Assembly (NCBI GenBank): GCA_023379515.1
Contig: JAMCQQ010000063.1
Span: 5,633-69,632 of the forward strand
DNA length: 64,000 nucleotides
Direction: 5' to 3'
DNA from: Actinomycetota bacterium
GTDB lineage: Bacteria > Actinomycetota > Humimicrobiia > Humimicrobiales > Humimicrobiaceae
A model generated the notes under the pieces. The model saw only the letters and a program-made list of their open reading frames with translations. It searched no databases and was not told where the DNA came from. This document shows positions 26,728-35,409 of this stretch, piece by piece (the first letter of the stretch is position 1; every line of letters begins with the position of its first letter). The position numbers and the translations under genes were made by a program.

Positions 26728-27672
26728 ATGCAAATTGATAATGATTTTTTAATGAAGTTATATGAAAAAATTTTGTTAATCAGAAATTTCGAGGAAAGAG
26801 TTTATAAATTAATTCTTGAAGGATTTGTTTTAGGATCTGTTCATTTAAGTATAGGTGAAGAAGCATCTGCCGTAGGAACAATTTCGGCACTTGAAAAAGA
26901 AGATTATATTCTTCCAACACATAGGGGTCATGCACAGCATCTTGCAAAAGGAGCTGACCCTTTAAGATTAATGGCAGAGCTTGCCGGAAAGGAAACAGGA
27001 TATTGCGGAGGTGTCAGCGGTTCGATACATATATTTGACAGGGAAAATCATAATCTTGGAAGTAATGGAATAGTAGGAGCTCAATTTCCAATCGCCATAG
27101 GAGCTGGTTTTGCAATTAAATATAAGAAATTAAACAATTGTGTTGTATGTTTTTCAGGTGACGGCGCAACAAATCAGGGTTGGTTTTATGAACTTTTAAA
27201 TTTTGCTTCATTATGGAGTTTGCCTGTCATAATAGTTGTGGTAAACAATTTATACGGGATGGGAACTCCTTACGAGAAAACATCTCTTGCCCCCATCAGC
27301 AAAAAACCTGAAGTATTTAAAATTAAATCAGATACCGTAGACGGCAATGATGTTGAATCTGTATATTTAAAAATGAATGATATTGTAAAATATGTTAAAA
27401 AAGAAAAAAAACCCGCATTGCTTGAATGCTTTACATACAGATGGTCAGGACATTCTGCTCATGACAAAAGACCTTACAGATCAGGAAATGAGATAGCATC
27501 ATGGAAGAAAAGAGACCCTGTAATAATTGCAAGAAATAAGCTTCTTAAAAGGTTGGTAAGTGTGGAGATGTTAGATTCTCTTGAAAAAAAAGTTATTGGC
27601 ATAATAAATGATGCTGAAAAGTTCGCAAGAGAAAGCAAGTTTCCTGTTTTTAATGATGAAATGCAGTTATAG
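26728..27672 (+). CDS. TPP-dependent 2-oxo acid/acetoin dehydrogenase E1 alpha subunit
   Basis: About 314 residues. The thiamine-diphosphate motif GDGATNQGWFYELLNFASLWSLPVIIVVVNN (GDG...NN, ~residues 137-167) and early LSIGEEASAVG and THRGHAQHLAKG place it with PdhA/AcoA. I choose ATG 26728, since AGGGG at 26714-26718 is nine bases away; the in-frame ATG at 26719 abuts it. It pairs with the beta subunit starting at 27687 to decarboxylate a 2-oxo acid or cleave an acetoin-like substrate. No lipoyl E2 or E3 gene is in the window. Confidence 0.88.
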   Translation: MQIDNDFLMKLYEKILLIRNFEERVYKLILEGFVLGSVHLSIGEEASAVGTISALEKEDYILPTHRGHAQHLAKGADPLRLMAELAGKETGYCGGVSGSIHIFDRENHNLGSNGIVGAQFPIAIGAGFAIKYKKLNNCVVCFSGDGATNQGWFYELLNFASLWSLPVIIVVVNNLYGMGTPYEKTSLAPISKKPEVFKIKSDTVDGNDVESVYLKMNDIVKYVKKEKKPALLECFTYRWSGHSAHDKRPYRSGNEIASWKKRDPVIIARNKLLKRLVSVEMLDSLEKKVIGIINDAEKFARESKFPVFNDEMQL

Positions 27673-27686
27673 AAGGAGAAAATTAA

Positions 27687-28667
27687 GTGAAAATAAAGTA
27701 CAGAGATGCATTAAATCAGGCAATATCCGAGGAAATGAGAAAGGATAAAAACCTTGTCATACTTGGAGAGGATATCGCTTGCGGTTATGAAGGCTGTTTT
27801 GGTGTAACTGCCGGTTTATTTAATGAATTTGGTGGCGAAAGGGTGGTTGATACTCCTATTTCGGAAGCTGGAATAATAGGTACTGCGATAGGTGCATCCA
27901 TGCTTGGAATGAAAACTATAGCAGAAATAATGTTTGAAGATTTTATAACGGTTTGCTTTGATGGCATCGTAAATCAGGCTGCAAAATTAAGAATCATTTC
28001 AGGAAATCAATATAATTTAAATATGGTTGTAAGAACCCCAGGTGGAGCCGGAGGGCTTGGAGCTCAGCATTCTCAATGCCTCGAATCAATATTTATGCAT
28101 TTTCCCGGTCTTTATATTGCCATTCCGTCAAACGCCTATGATGCAAAAGGGCTTTTAAAGACTGCGATCAATCTTGGAGACCCTGTAATATTTTTTGAAC
28201 ATCAGAAACTTTATAATACTGAGTACGAGGTTCCTCAGGAAGAATACTACCTTCCTTTTGGCAAAGCAAATTTGATAAAAGAAGGAAAAGACCTGTCCAT
28301 TGTTTCTTTTTCAAATATGGTTAACACGGCTCTTGAAGCCATAAGAGAGATTGAGAATATGCATGGCATAAGCATAGAATTGATTGACCCGAGAACTCTT
28401 GTTCCCTTTGATTATGAAATGTTAACAAATTCTGTCAGAAAAACAAATAAACTGATAATAATTGAGGAAGGCGTCTTAAGAAGTGGAACAGGTTCAGAAA
28501 TATCAGCAGAGATAAATGAAAGATGCTTTGACTATCTTGATTATCCTGTAAAGAGGATTGCTTCCAAAAATTTTCTTATCCCTTTAAATCCTGTAATGGA
28601 AAAAAATGTCATTCCAGGCAAGGAAAGGATCATAAAAGAAATTCTCGAGTTTTTAAGTTTAAATTAA
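27687..28667 (+). CDS. TPP-dependent 2-oxo acid/acetoin dehydrogenase E1 beta subunit
   Basis: A 326-residue transketolase-like beta subunit: LGEDIACGYEGCFGVTAGL, DTPISEAGIIGTAIGASMLGMKTIAEIMFEDF, RTPGGAGGLGAQHSQ and DPRTLVPFDYEM are hallmark segments of PdhB/AcoB. GTG start with AAGGAG nine bases upstream, 14 bp after the alpha stop. The heterotetramer's acyl acceptor is unclear without E2. Confidence 0.88.
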   Translation: MKIKYRDALNQAISEEMRKDKNLVILGEDIACGYEGCFGVTAGLFNEFGGERVVDTPISEAGIIGTAIGASMLGMKTIAEIMFEDFITVCFDGIVNQAAKLRIISGNQYNLNMVVRTPGGAGGLGAQHSQCLESIFMHFPGLYIAIPSNAYDAKGLLKTAINLGDPVIFFEHQKLYNTEYEVPQEEYYLPFGKANLIKEGKDLSIVSFSNMVNTALEAIREIENMHGISIELIDPRTLVPFDYEMLTNSVRKTNKLIIIEEGVLRSGTGSEISAEINERCFDYLDYPVKRIASKNFLIPLNPVMEKNVIPGKERIIKEILEFLSLN

Positions 28668-28729
28668 ATTATATCAGAGAAAGAATTTTGCATTCATTAA
28701 TTATTTTTTAAGCAATTGGAGAACTAACC

Positions 28730-30754
28730 ATGATTAATCTTGAAGATTTGCCTGCAAAATATGGTTTAAATATTGTAAAAACAAAACTTGCCAAAACTGC
28801 AAGAGAAGCAGTAAGTTTTGCTTCGCAAACAGGTTATCCTGTTGCCTTAAAAATAGATTCTCCGGATATCCTGCACAAATCTGATATTGGCGGCGTTTAT
28901 CTAAACCTTGCTAATGAAACTGAAGTTAAAAAAGCTTATGAAAATATAAAAAGCTCTGTAAAAGAAAACTGCCCTTCCGCAAGGATTAATGGAGTACTGG
29001 TTCAGGAGATGGTAAGGGAAGGTTTTGAAATAATCATAGGCTACATTAAAGACAGGGTATTTGGGGATATGATCATGCTTGGCATGGGCGGCGTATTTAC
29101 CGAAGCATTTAAGGATACTGCTTTCAGAATACTGCCGCTCTCAGAAGATGATGCTTCAGATATGATTGAAGGCCTCAAATTTTCAAATTTACTGCTTTCG
29201 GGCTATAGAAACATACTAGGAGTTTCAAAAGATATGCTGGTTGATATATTAATTAGGTCCTCAAAAATGGCAGAAGATTCATCAGGAATTGTTTCCTCTT
29301 TTGATATAAATCCTGCAGTTGTATGGGGAAATAATTACAGAATAATAGATTTCAAGGCAGTTGAGTCAAAAACATTTATAAAAAATAAGGGTATACTTCC
29401 TGATACCACAGAACTCGATAAATTTTTTTGTGCAAAATCTGTTGCAGTCATAGGCGCATCTGAAGATAGAAGCAAGATAGGCAATATTGTTTTTGACAGC
29501 ATCGCAAATCATGGATATAAAGGCAGATTGTTTCCTGTAAATCCTAAATATGACTCTGTAATGGGATTTAAGTGTTATGCTTCAATGTTCGATATTAAAG
29601 ATGTTATAGATATTGTCGTAGTTACCATATCGCTTAATTTTGTTCCTGAATTGCTTGAGCAGTGCAAAACTAAAGATATAACCAATATGATAATAATATC
29701 TTCAGGAGGTAAGGAAGTTGGAAACATATCTCTTGAAGAAAATATAAAGAAAACAGCTAAAAAATACGGAATAAGAGTCATCGGATGCAACTGTCTTGGA
29801 GTATTTGACGGCTGCAGTAAAATAGATACCTTATTTCAGCCCTATGATCTGATGTTAAGGCCGCCTGCGGGCAGTATATCTTTTATTACTCAATCCGGAA
29901 CTGTCGGGATTGCTTATCTGGAACAGCTTGGAAATTATGGCATATCCAAATTTATAAGTTATGGCAACAGAATTGATGTTGATGAAGGAGACCTTATAAG
30001 CTATCTTACAGATGACCCCAAAACAAATGTAATCGCAGCATATATAGAAGGTCTTGAAAACGGAAAAAAATTTTTTGAAGCAGCAAAGAAAGCTTCGAAG
30101 ATAAAACCGGTAGTTGTCTATAAAGCTGGAAGAAGTGATATTGCATCAAAAGCTGCAGCATCTCATACGGGATTTCTCTCCGGCACTTACAGCGTTTACA
30201 AAGGCATCATGCGGCAGGCAGATATTGCAGATACGGACAGCATGGAGTCACTTCTAGCGTCATCAAAAGTCCTTTCAAAGTTTAAAAGAGTAACCGGAAA
30301 TAAAACTATTCTTGTCACAAATGGTGCAGGAGCGATGATTCAGGCAATTGACCGAATAACAGCTAATAATAAACTTAAACTTGCCAGCCTTACTGAAGAA
30401 TCAGCAGATAAATTAAGAAAAAATTTGCCGGGTAATTTTGTTGTAGGAAATCCCATTGATTTAACAGGCTCGGGAACAGAGGAAGATTATGATATGGTGC
30501 TTGAAGCATGCTTTAAAGACCCGAATATAGACATTATAATGATATGGTTTGTTTTCCAGCTAAGACAGATTACAGAAAAAATAAGCAAAATACTTAAAGA
30601 ATTTTTTATTTTAAATAAAAAACCTGTTATTGCAGGCTCCTTTAATGGAATGCAAACCCAAAAAATAGGAGCTCTTATTGAAGGTGAAGGAATTCCAATA
30701 TTTTACTCTGTTGAGGAATGGGTTTCTGCTGCAGAAGCTTTGTGTTATCCCTGA
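28730..30754 (+). CDS. ADP-forming acyl-CoA synthetase (acetate-CoA ligase, ADP-forming type)
   Basis: A 674-residue single chain with domains in the order ATP-grasp (beta, residues ~1-215), CoA-binding Rossmann (VAVIGASEDRSKIGN, ~235 on), and succinyl-CoA-ligase-like (alpha). The phospho-histidine is in AASHTGFLSG. It converts acyl-CoA + ADP + Pi to acid + ATP, the usual energy-saving step in archaea and some fermenting bacteria. Coming right after E1 alpha/beta it is likely to use their product directly or indirectly. Its TGA at 30752-30754 abuts the end of the opposing AraC gene with no spacer. Confidence 0.88.
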   Translation: MINLEDLPAKYGLNIVKTKLAKTAREAVSFASQTGYPVALKIDSPDILHKSDIGGVYLNLANETEVKKAYENIKSSVKENCPSARINGVLVQEMVREGFEIIIGYIKDRVFGDMIMLGMGGVFTEAFKDTAFRILPLSEDDASDMIEGLKFSNLLLSGYRNILGVSKDMLVDILIRSSKMAEDSSGIVSSFDINPAVVWGNNYRIIDFKAVESKTFIKNKGILPDTTELDKFFCAKSVAVIGASEDRSKIGNIVFDSIANHGYKGRLFPVNPKYDSVMGFKCYASMFDIKDVIDIVVVTISLNFVPELLEQCKTKDITNMIIISSGGKEVGNISLEENIKKTAKKYGIRVIGCNCLGVFDGCSKIDTLFQPYDLMLRPPAGSISFITQSGTVGIAYLEQLGNYGISKFISYGNRIDVDEGDLISYLTDDPKTNVIAAYIEGLENGKKFFEAAKKASKIKPVVVYKAGRSDIASKAAASHTGFLSGTYSVYKGIMRQADIADTDSMESLLASSKVLSKFKRVTGNKTILVTNGAGAMIQAIDRITANNKLKLASLTEESADKLRKNLPGNFVVGNPIDLTGSGTEEDYDMVLEACFKDPNIDIIMIWFVFQLRQITEKISKILKEFFILNKKPVIAGSFNGMQTQKIGALIEGEGIPIFYSVEEWVSAAEALCYP

Positions 30755-31717
30755 CTATAGCGTAGTTGTTTTTGATCTGGTTTTTTTAACTTTATATTTA
30801 AATTCCGTAGGACTTAAACCTGTAAATTCTTTAAATTTTCTATAAAAATAACTTAAGTTTTCAAAACCAACCTTGTATGCAATATTTGTTACTGATAAGT
30901 TTTCGGTAAGCAGTAATGCTTTTGCCTTATCAATTCTGATGCTTATTAAATATCTTGAAAAATTATATCCTATAACCTTTTTAAAAAATTTACAGAAATA
31001 ATGAAGGCTCATATTTACTTTATTTGCAGCTTCTTCAAGAGTAACAGCCCTCGTATATTCCTGCTGGAGCATTATAATCAAGTCTTTTAATCTGTTAATA
31101 TTTTCTATTTTTTTAGAATAACTTCTGACAGGTTTTAAATTGGATTTTTCATAATGCTTTACTATTTTTAAAAGGATGTTAATCAGGCATGTTTTTGCTT
31201 CCAGCTTGTAATGATTGCCTTTATTATGAAGTAATTCAAATATTTTTTTCATAGAACAAAATATGATTCTGCTGTTGATATTTTCAGCATGAATGACATG
31301 ATTAAAATTTTCTGTCCTGTGCAGGAATGGTATCAGGTATTCAAAATCAATTCCAACACCGCCAGGCTTGAATATGAGATCAGGCAGCAGAAAAATTACT
31401 ATGATAATAAAACCTTCATTTTTATATTTAACCCAGGTATGTAATTCCTGATTACCAAGGACAACAATATCACCTTTTTTAACGATATACTTCTTATTTT
31501 CAACTTTTAGCAAGCCTTGGCCTTCAATAATATAACCAATCTCAAGGTAATCATGATAGTTTGGAGTGATTCTGAAATCATATTTGAAGGAAAAGACGTT
31601 GGCAGAAATAGGAAAGTTAGGGTCAAAATTTACAATATGCTTTCCTTCATCATTAATTTCCTTTGCCATAACAATGCTTGGAATAATTTCTTTTAAATTT
31701 TTAATATCGAATTTCAT
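30755..31717 (-). CDS. AraC-family transcriptional regulator
   Basis: A 320-residue protein. The N-terminal cupin-like sensor domain (YHDYLEIGYIIEGQGLLKVENKKYIVKKGDIVVL, ~residues 54-88) precedes a C-terminal double HTH: VTLEEAANKVNMSLHYFCKFFKKVIGYNFSRYL and NLSVTNIAYKVGFENLSYFYRKFKEFTGLSPTEF. It lies between cassettes B and C, divergent from C, and probably controls one or both. Two direct repeats upstream of its own start (31810-31842) look like AraC-type half-sites. No Shine-Dalgarno is visible. Confidence 0.87.
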   Translation of the reverse strand: MKFDIKNLKEIIPSIVMAKEINDEGKHIVNFDPNFPISANVFSFKYDFRITPNYHDYLEIGYIIEGQGLLKVENKKYIVKKGDIVVLGNQELHTWVKYKNEGFIIIVIFLLPDLIFKPGGVGIDFEYLIPFLHRTENFNHVIHAENINSRIIFCSMKKIFELLHNKGNHYKLEAKTCLINILLKIVKHYEKSNLKPVRSYSKKIENINRLKDLIIMLQQEYTRAVTLEEAANKVNMSLHYFCKFFKKVIGYNFSRYLISIRIDKAKALLLTENLSVTNIAYKVGFENLSYFYRKFKEFTGLSPTEFKYKVKKTRSKTTTL

Positions 31718-31809
31718 GTAATTTGATTATTGGATTTACGGGAATTGAGATTAATTATTTTAATTTTTTTAATAAAATCAATTAATTTTTTTATTTTTAA
31801 AAGTAATTA

Positions 31810-31842
31810 ATGAACTTTTATTATAAATTATGAACTTTTATA
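31810..31842. promoter_or_regulatory. AraC-type direct repeats ATGAACTTTTAT
   Basis: ATGAACTTTTAT begins at 31810 and again at 31830, exactly 20 bp apart (about two helical turns), the geometry used by AraC-family half-sites. It lies some 95 bp upstream of the AraC gene's start. Confidence 0.5.
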
Positions 31843-32100
31843 TTAATTTTAAAAATAGTCATAACTTGATTTTGAAATAACTTATTATGTCAATTATAGC
31901 AACAATTTAAATTTAATTAAAAATAATGTTTAAGATTAATGACAAAATAGTATATCCATATTGTTAATATAGTAGATGAATATGATATTGTTTTATTTTA
32001 AAATTGTTTTTGATAAATAAAAATATAATCATTTTAATGTATATTTTCAAATTATTTAATCAAATTAAATAATAATCTTGTTAAATCTATTTTGTAATAT

Positions 32101-32118
32101 TATGAACATAAGTTATAT
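32101..32118. promoter_or_regulatory. Possible further AraC-type box TATGAACATAAGTTATAT
   Basis: Shares TATGAAC with the repeats at 31810-31842 and GAACATAAG with the cassette B promoter at about 19117-19125. Single copy, so only suggestive. Confidence 0.3.
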
Positions 32119-32240
32119 CTATAGAATAAAAGTATATTATATAAATATAACTTTCATTAGAAAAATTTTTTTCTTCCATTTATAAAATTAAAACTGTTGT
32201 AATTATAAAATTCTAAAAACTATCAGACATAACAAGCTGT

Positions 32241-32303
32241 AAGGAGGTGAGTCAACAGGAAATTTGGAAATATTTCAAAATAAAATATTAAGTTTGGAGG
32301 TGA
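32241..32303 (+). promoter_or_regulatory. Two extra Shine-Dalgarno sequences in the leader of the cassette C binding protein
   Basis: AAGGAGGTGA (32241-32250) and GGAGGTGA (32296-32303), about 54 bp apart and 80 or more bases from the ATG at 32384. Both extend past the core to match the 16S rRNA tail. No start codon lies at working distance. Confidence 0.5.
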
Positions 32304-32383
32304 TGTTATTTTCAATTATTTTATTGACAGTTCATGTTTTTAATCTCTTATTAATAAATCAATCGGGAAAGGCAATAAATTAA

Positions 32384-33448
32384 ATGAAGATGAAAAGAAT
32401 TTTATTTTTTATGCTCATAGCGGTTATTGCTGTAACTTTTTCAATTGCAGGGATAAGCTGTAAAAAATCGGGGGCAACTGAAACATCGGTAGCAGCAACT
32501 GAAACGACAGCGGGCGAAACTAAAGCAGAAAGTGAATCTGCTACTGCAGGAGAAACAAAATCTACAGCAGAAAAGAAACATTCATTTGTAATGATTGTTC
32601 ATGATGTGTCAAGTGCATTTAGTGCTGAATTTAATAGAGGTGCTACTGATGCATCCAAACTGCTGAGTGTTGATTTTAAATATATGGGAACAACAGGAAT
32701 TGATATACCAAAACAGGTGTCCATGTTTGAAAATGCAGTAGAAGGCGGATATGATGGCGTAATGGTTACAATTTTTGACCAGAAAGCTTTTGAAAGGGGT
32801 CTTCAAAAGGCAAAAGAAAAAGGTGTCGCTGTAGTTTCATTTAATATTGATGGTGACTGGGGTCAGCGTGCTACACTTGGCTATGTTGGCGGCAATATGT
32901 TTAATGAAGGCAAGGAAATTGGAGATTACTTCTTTAAAGAAGTAATGAAGGGAAAAGGCTCATATGTACTTCTTCCTGCTATTGCTGATTTACTGGTACT
33001 GATACAAAGAGCTGATGGAATTAAGGAAGCACAGAAAAAATATCCTGATATTAAATATCTTGGCGAAGTTGAAATTGGAACAGATCTGACAAAAGCTGCG
33101 GCAGCATGTGAGAATGCTTATACCAAATATCCTGAGGCAACTGCAATGATTGGTACTGATCACTTCTCTGAAGGTCTTGCAAACTTTATAGTGTCAAGAA
33201 AACTGGAAGGCAAATTATTGGGAGGCGGTTTTGATATAACTCCTGGAATGCTTAAAGCAATTAAATTAGGAGCTATCCAGACCACTATAGGGCAAAATCC
33301 GTATCTACAGGGTTTTTATTCTGCAATGCAGTTATGGTTATATCTTGAAAAGGATATACATCCTATTGAAATTGACAGCGGAAGAGAACTTGTAACTACG
33401 GAAAATGTTGATTACTATATGAAAAAATATAATGTAACCATGGAGTAA
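32384..33448 (+). CDS. Sugar ABC transporter substrate-binding lipoprotein, cassette C (no partner transporter)
   Basis: A 354-residue lipoprotein. The signal peptide is followed by lipobox GISC (~residue 26), then a Thr/Glu/Ala/Ser linker and an RbsB-like domain. By eye it is well over half identical to the binding protein at 24811 throughout the mature domain. No permease or ATPase accompanies it, so it may deliver a second ligand to the cassette B transporter. That sharing is inference. It begins cassette C, divergent from the AraC regulator. Confidence 0.86.
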   Translation: MKMKRILFFMLIAVIAVTFSIAGISCKKSGATETSVAATETTAGETKAESESATAGETKSTAEKKHSFVMIVHDVSSAFSAEFNRGATDASKLLSVDFKYMGTTGIDIPKQVSMFENAVEGGYDGVMVTIFDQKAFERGLQKAKEKGVAVVSFNIDGDWGQRATLGYVGGNMFNEGKEIGDYFFKEVMKGKGSYVLLPAIADLLVLIQRADGIKEAQKKYPDIKYLGEVEIGTDLTKAAAACENAYTKYPEATAMIGTDHFSEGLANFIVSRKLEGKLLGGGFDITPGMLKAIKLGAIQTTIGQNPYLQGFYSAMQLWLYLEKDIHPIEIDSGRELVTTENVDYYMKKYNVTME

Positions 33449-33476
33449 CAGTATAAATTTAAAAAAATCATTAATC

Positions 33477-33529
33477 AATATGAGGTTGTGAAAAAGAAAT
33501 TGCTTAAGTATTTTTCACAGCCTCATATT
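33477..33529 (+). terminator. Hairpin behind the cassette C binding-protein gene
   Basis: A 19-bp stem with one G-U pair: AATATGAGGTTGTGAAAAA with TTTTTCACAGCCTCATATT, loop about 15 nt. The A/T run on both stem sides suggests a bidirectional-looking terminator, 35 bp before the ADH start codon region. Confidence 0.65.
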
Positions 33530-33562
33530 AAAAATTTATGATAATAAGGGAGCTGATTTTAA

Positions 33563-34750
33563 ATGAATTTTGATTTTAATTATTATGAACCGGTAAGAGT
33601 ATTATTTGGACAGGGGAAAATCATCGAACTTGGAGAAAATGCAAAATCATATGGCAAAAAAGCTTTGATAGTAACAACAGGAAATTTTTTTTATCAGACA
33701 GGGCTGATAAATAAATTGCAGAACATATTAAGGGAAAGCGGTATGGATTCCAAAGTATTTGCAGATGTAAGTCCCAATCCGCTATGCACCCAGGTAGATA
33801 ATGGAGCAAAATTTGGCAGGGAAAAAAATTGTGATGTAATTATTGGTTTAGGCGGAGGCAGTTCAATAGATGCAGCTAAAGGAATTGCTGTTGCCATAGG
33901 GCATAATGAAAAAATCTGGAATTTTTGCCCTGGTACTCAAGAAAACGTATTAACTCCAACTTCAAACACTCTTCCCATAATTACCATTACCACAACGTCC
34001 GGAACAGGCAGCCATGTTACAAGCTTTTCAGTTATAACCAATCCTGAAACTAAAGAAAAACCTGGAATGGGAAGCGAATATATTTTTCCAAAAGCTGCAA
34101 TTGTTGATCCACAATTAATGGTTACAATGCCTCCTGCAATTACAGCGGCTACCGGTTTTGATGTACTTGCTCATGTTATTGAAGCCTATACGAGCAACAT
34201 ATCTACCCCGATAACTGATTTATATTGCGAAGAAGCAATGAGGCTTGTTGGTAGATATTTAAGAGTAGCTGTTAAAAACGGCAACAATATTGAAGCCCGT
34301 TCAGCAATGGCGCTTGCTGATACTTATGCAGGATTTGCAATCTCCATTGCTGTCATAACATTATGCCACAGCATATCACATGTTGTTGGTGGTATTTGTG
34401 GAACAGTTCATGGTGAGACCCTTGCAGCATTAACCCCCCAAACTTTAAGGTTCAGTATGCATAAGGATCCCGTTAAATTCAGAGACATCGGACTTTTTTT
34501 AAGAAATGAATGCAAAGAGGATAAAAAGGGAAGAATTTCAGATGACGATCTTGAAAATACTGTAAAAGAAGTTGAAAAAATAATAAAGGATATAAATATG
34601 GACATACCTTTAAGAAAACAGGGTGTGAAAGAATCTGATATTGATGCTATTGCTGAAGGTACGGTAGGATATATGGCAATCGGGGTTGAGAAGGATTTAA
34701 GGAAAGCTACAAAAGAAGATGTTGTAGAAATTCTAAAAAAATCATTTTAA
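33563..34750 (+). CDS. Iron-containing alcohol dehydrogenase
   Basis: A 395-residue group III ADH. The N-terminal dinucleotide-binding segment has IIGLGGGSSIDAAKGIAV (~residues 93-110) and TTSGTGSHVT. The metal ligands are in TGFDVLAHVIEAYTS (Asp, His), TLCHSISHVVGG and GTVHGETLA. It reduces or oxidises aldehydes/alcohols such as butanol, lactaldehyde or 1,2-propanediol with NAD(P)H. It may act as a redox sink or on a lactaldehyde-like aldolase product from cassette B (inference). AAGGGAGCTG precedes the ATG. Confidence 0.88.
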   Translation: MNFDFNYYEPVRVLFGQGKIIELGENAKSYGKKALIVTTGNFFYQTGLINKLQNILRESGMDSKVFADVSPNPLCTQVDNGAKFGREKNCDVIIGLGGGSSIDAAKGIAVAIGHNEKIWNFCPGTQENVLTPTSNTLPIITITTTSGTGSHVTSFSVITNPETKEKPGMGSEYIFPKAAIVDPQLMVTMPPAITAATGFDVLAHVIEAYTSNISTPITDLYCEEAMRLVGRYLRVAVKNGNNIEARSAMALADTYAGFAISIAVITLCHSISHVVGGICGTVHGETLAALTPQTLRFSMHKDPVKFRDIGLFLRNECKEDKKGRISDDDLENTVKEVEKIIKDINMDIPLRKQGVKESDIDAIAEGTVGYMAIGVEKDLRKATKEDVVEILKKSF

Positions 34751-34770
34751 TTTTAAGTTAAGGGGAGGAT

Positions 34771-35271
34771 ATGTCTAAGATTGGATTTGCTGAACTTAGC
34801 CTTGAAAAATTTAAAAAATATGGTTCATATACTGATTTGTTAAATCCTTCCGGTGTCATATTTGGAGACAAATATATGTCTTTTTATCGCGATCTTGTGC
34901 AAGGAACCCTTGGGAAATCAAATATTGCATCTTATTCAATATGCCTTATAAAAAAAAGAAAACCTGCAGTAATAAATATTTCTGAATATCATAATTACTG
35001 CAGTGAGACAATAATACCCTTGAATGGAGATATACTGATGCATGTTGGTCCTGCAACCGCAAGCGATATTGTACCGGTTGAAGATATTGAAGTTTTCAGA
35101 ATTCCAAAATGTACTCTTGTAAAATTAAATCCTGGTGTATGGCATCACATGCCTTTTACATATAACTGCGATTTTGTAAGTATCCTTGTTGTGCTTCCGG
35201 AAAGATCTTATATGAATGACTGTCATGTTATTAAACTACCAGATGATATTCAAATCGAGTTAAATGATTAA
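34771..35271 (+). CDS. AllA-like cupin (ureidoglycolate lyase family)
   Basis: A 166-residue protein. The segment around SETIIPLNGDILMHVGPA and NPGVWHHMPFTYNCDFVSILVV ... NDCHVIKLP parallels E. coli AllA (IPMKGEVFVVV, RNVWHHPLF, DFLTIDR, DNCDVESIP). AllA cleaves ureidoglycolate to glyoxylate and urea. No other purine/allantoin gene is here, so the homologue probably acts on a different hydroxy- or oxo-acid derivative; this is inference. GGGGAGG stands before the ATG; it follows the iron ADH by 20 bp. Confidence 0.65.
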   Translation: MSKIGFAELSLEKFKKYGSYTDLLNPSGVIFGDKYMSFYRDLVQGTLGKSNIASYSICLIKKRKPAVINISEYHNYCSETIIPLNGDILMHVGPATASDIVPVEDIEVFRIPKCTLVKLNPGVWHHMPFTYNCDFVSILVVLPERSYMNDCHVIKLPDDIQIELND

Positions 35272-35409
35272 GATAAAATAAATATTTTTGTCTTAACGCT
35301 TGTTTAATTCTTTAGTAACTTTAAAAAATTATTTTTAATACAAATTAACCTGGTTAATTATCACATGAAATTTATTTAAAAAATTATAAATTTGAAAGTG
35401 AGGTATATT

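Larger units (their letters stand above)
31718..32383. other. Long divergent control region between the AraC gene and cassette C
   Basis: 666 bp of about 85% AT DNA without a gene. It contains the direct repeats at 31810-31842, a related box at 32101, and two extra Shine-Dalgarno sequences (32241-32303) in the leader of the binding-protein gene. No consensus promoter is convincing. Confidence 0.5.
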
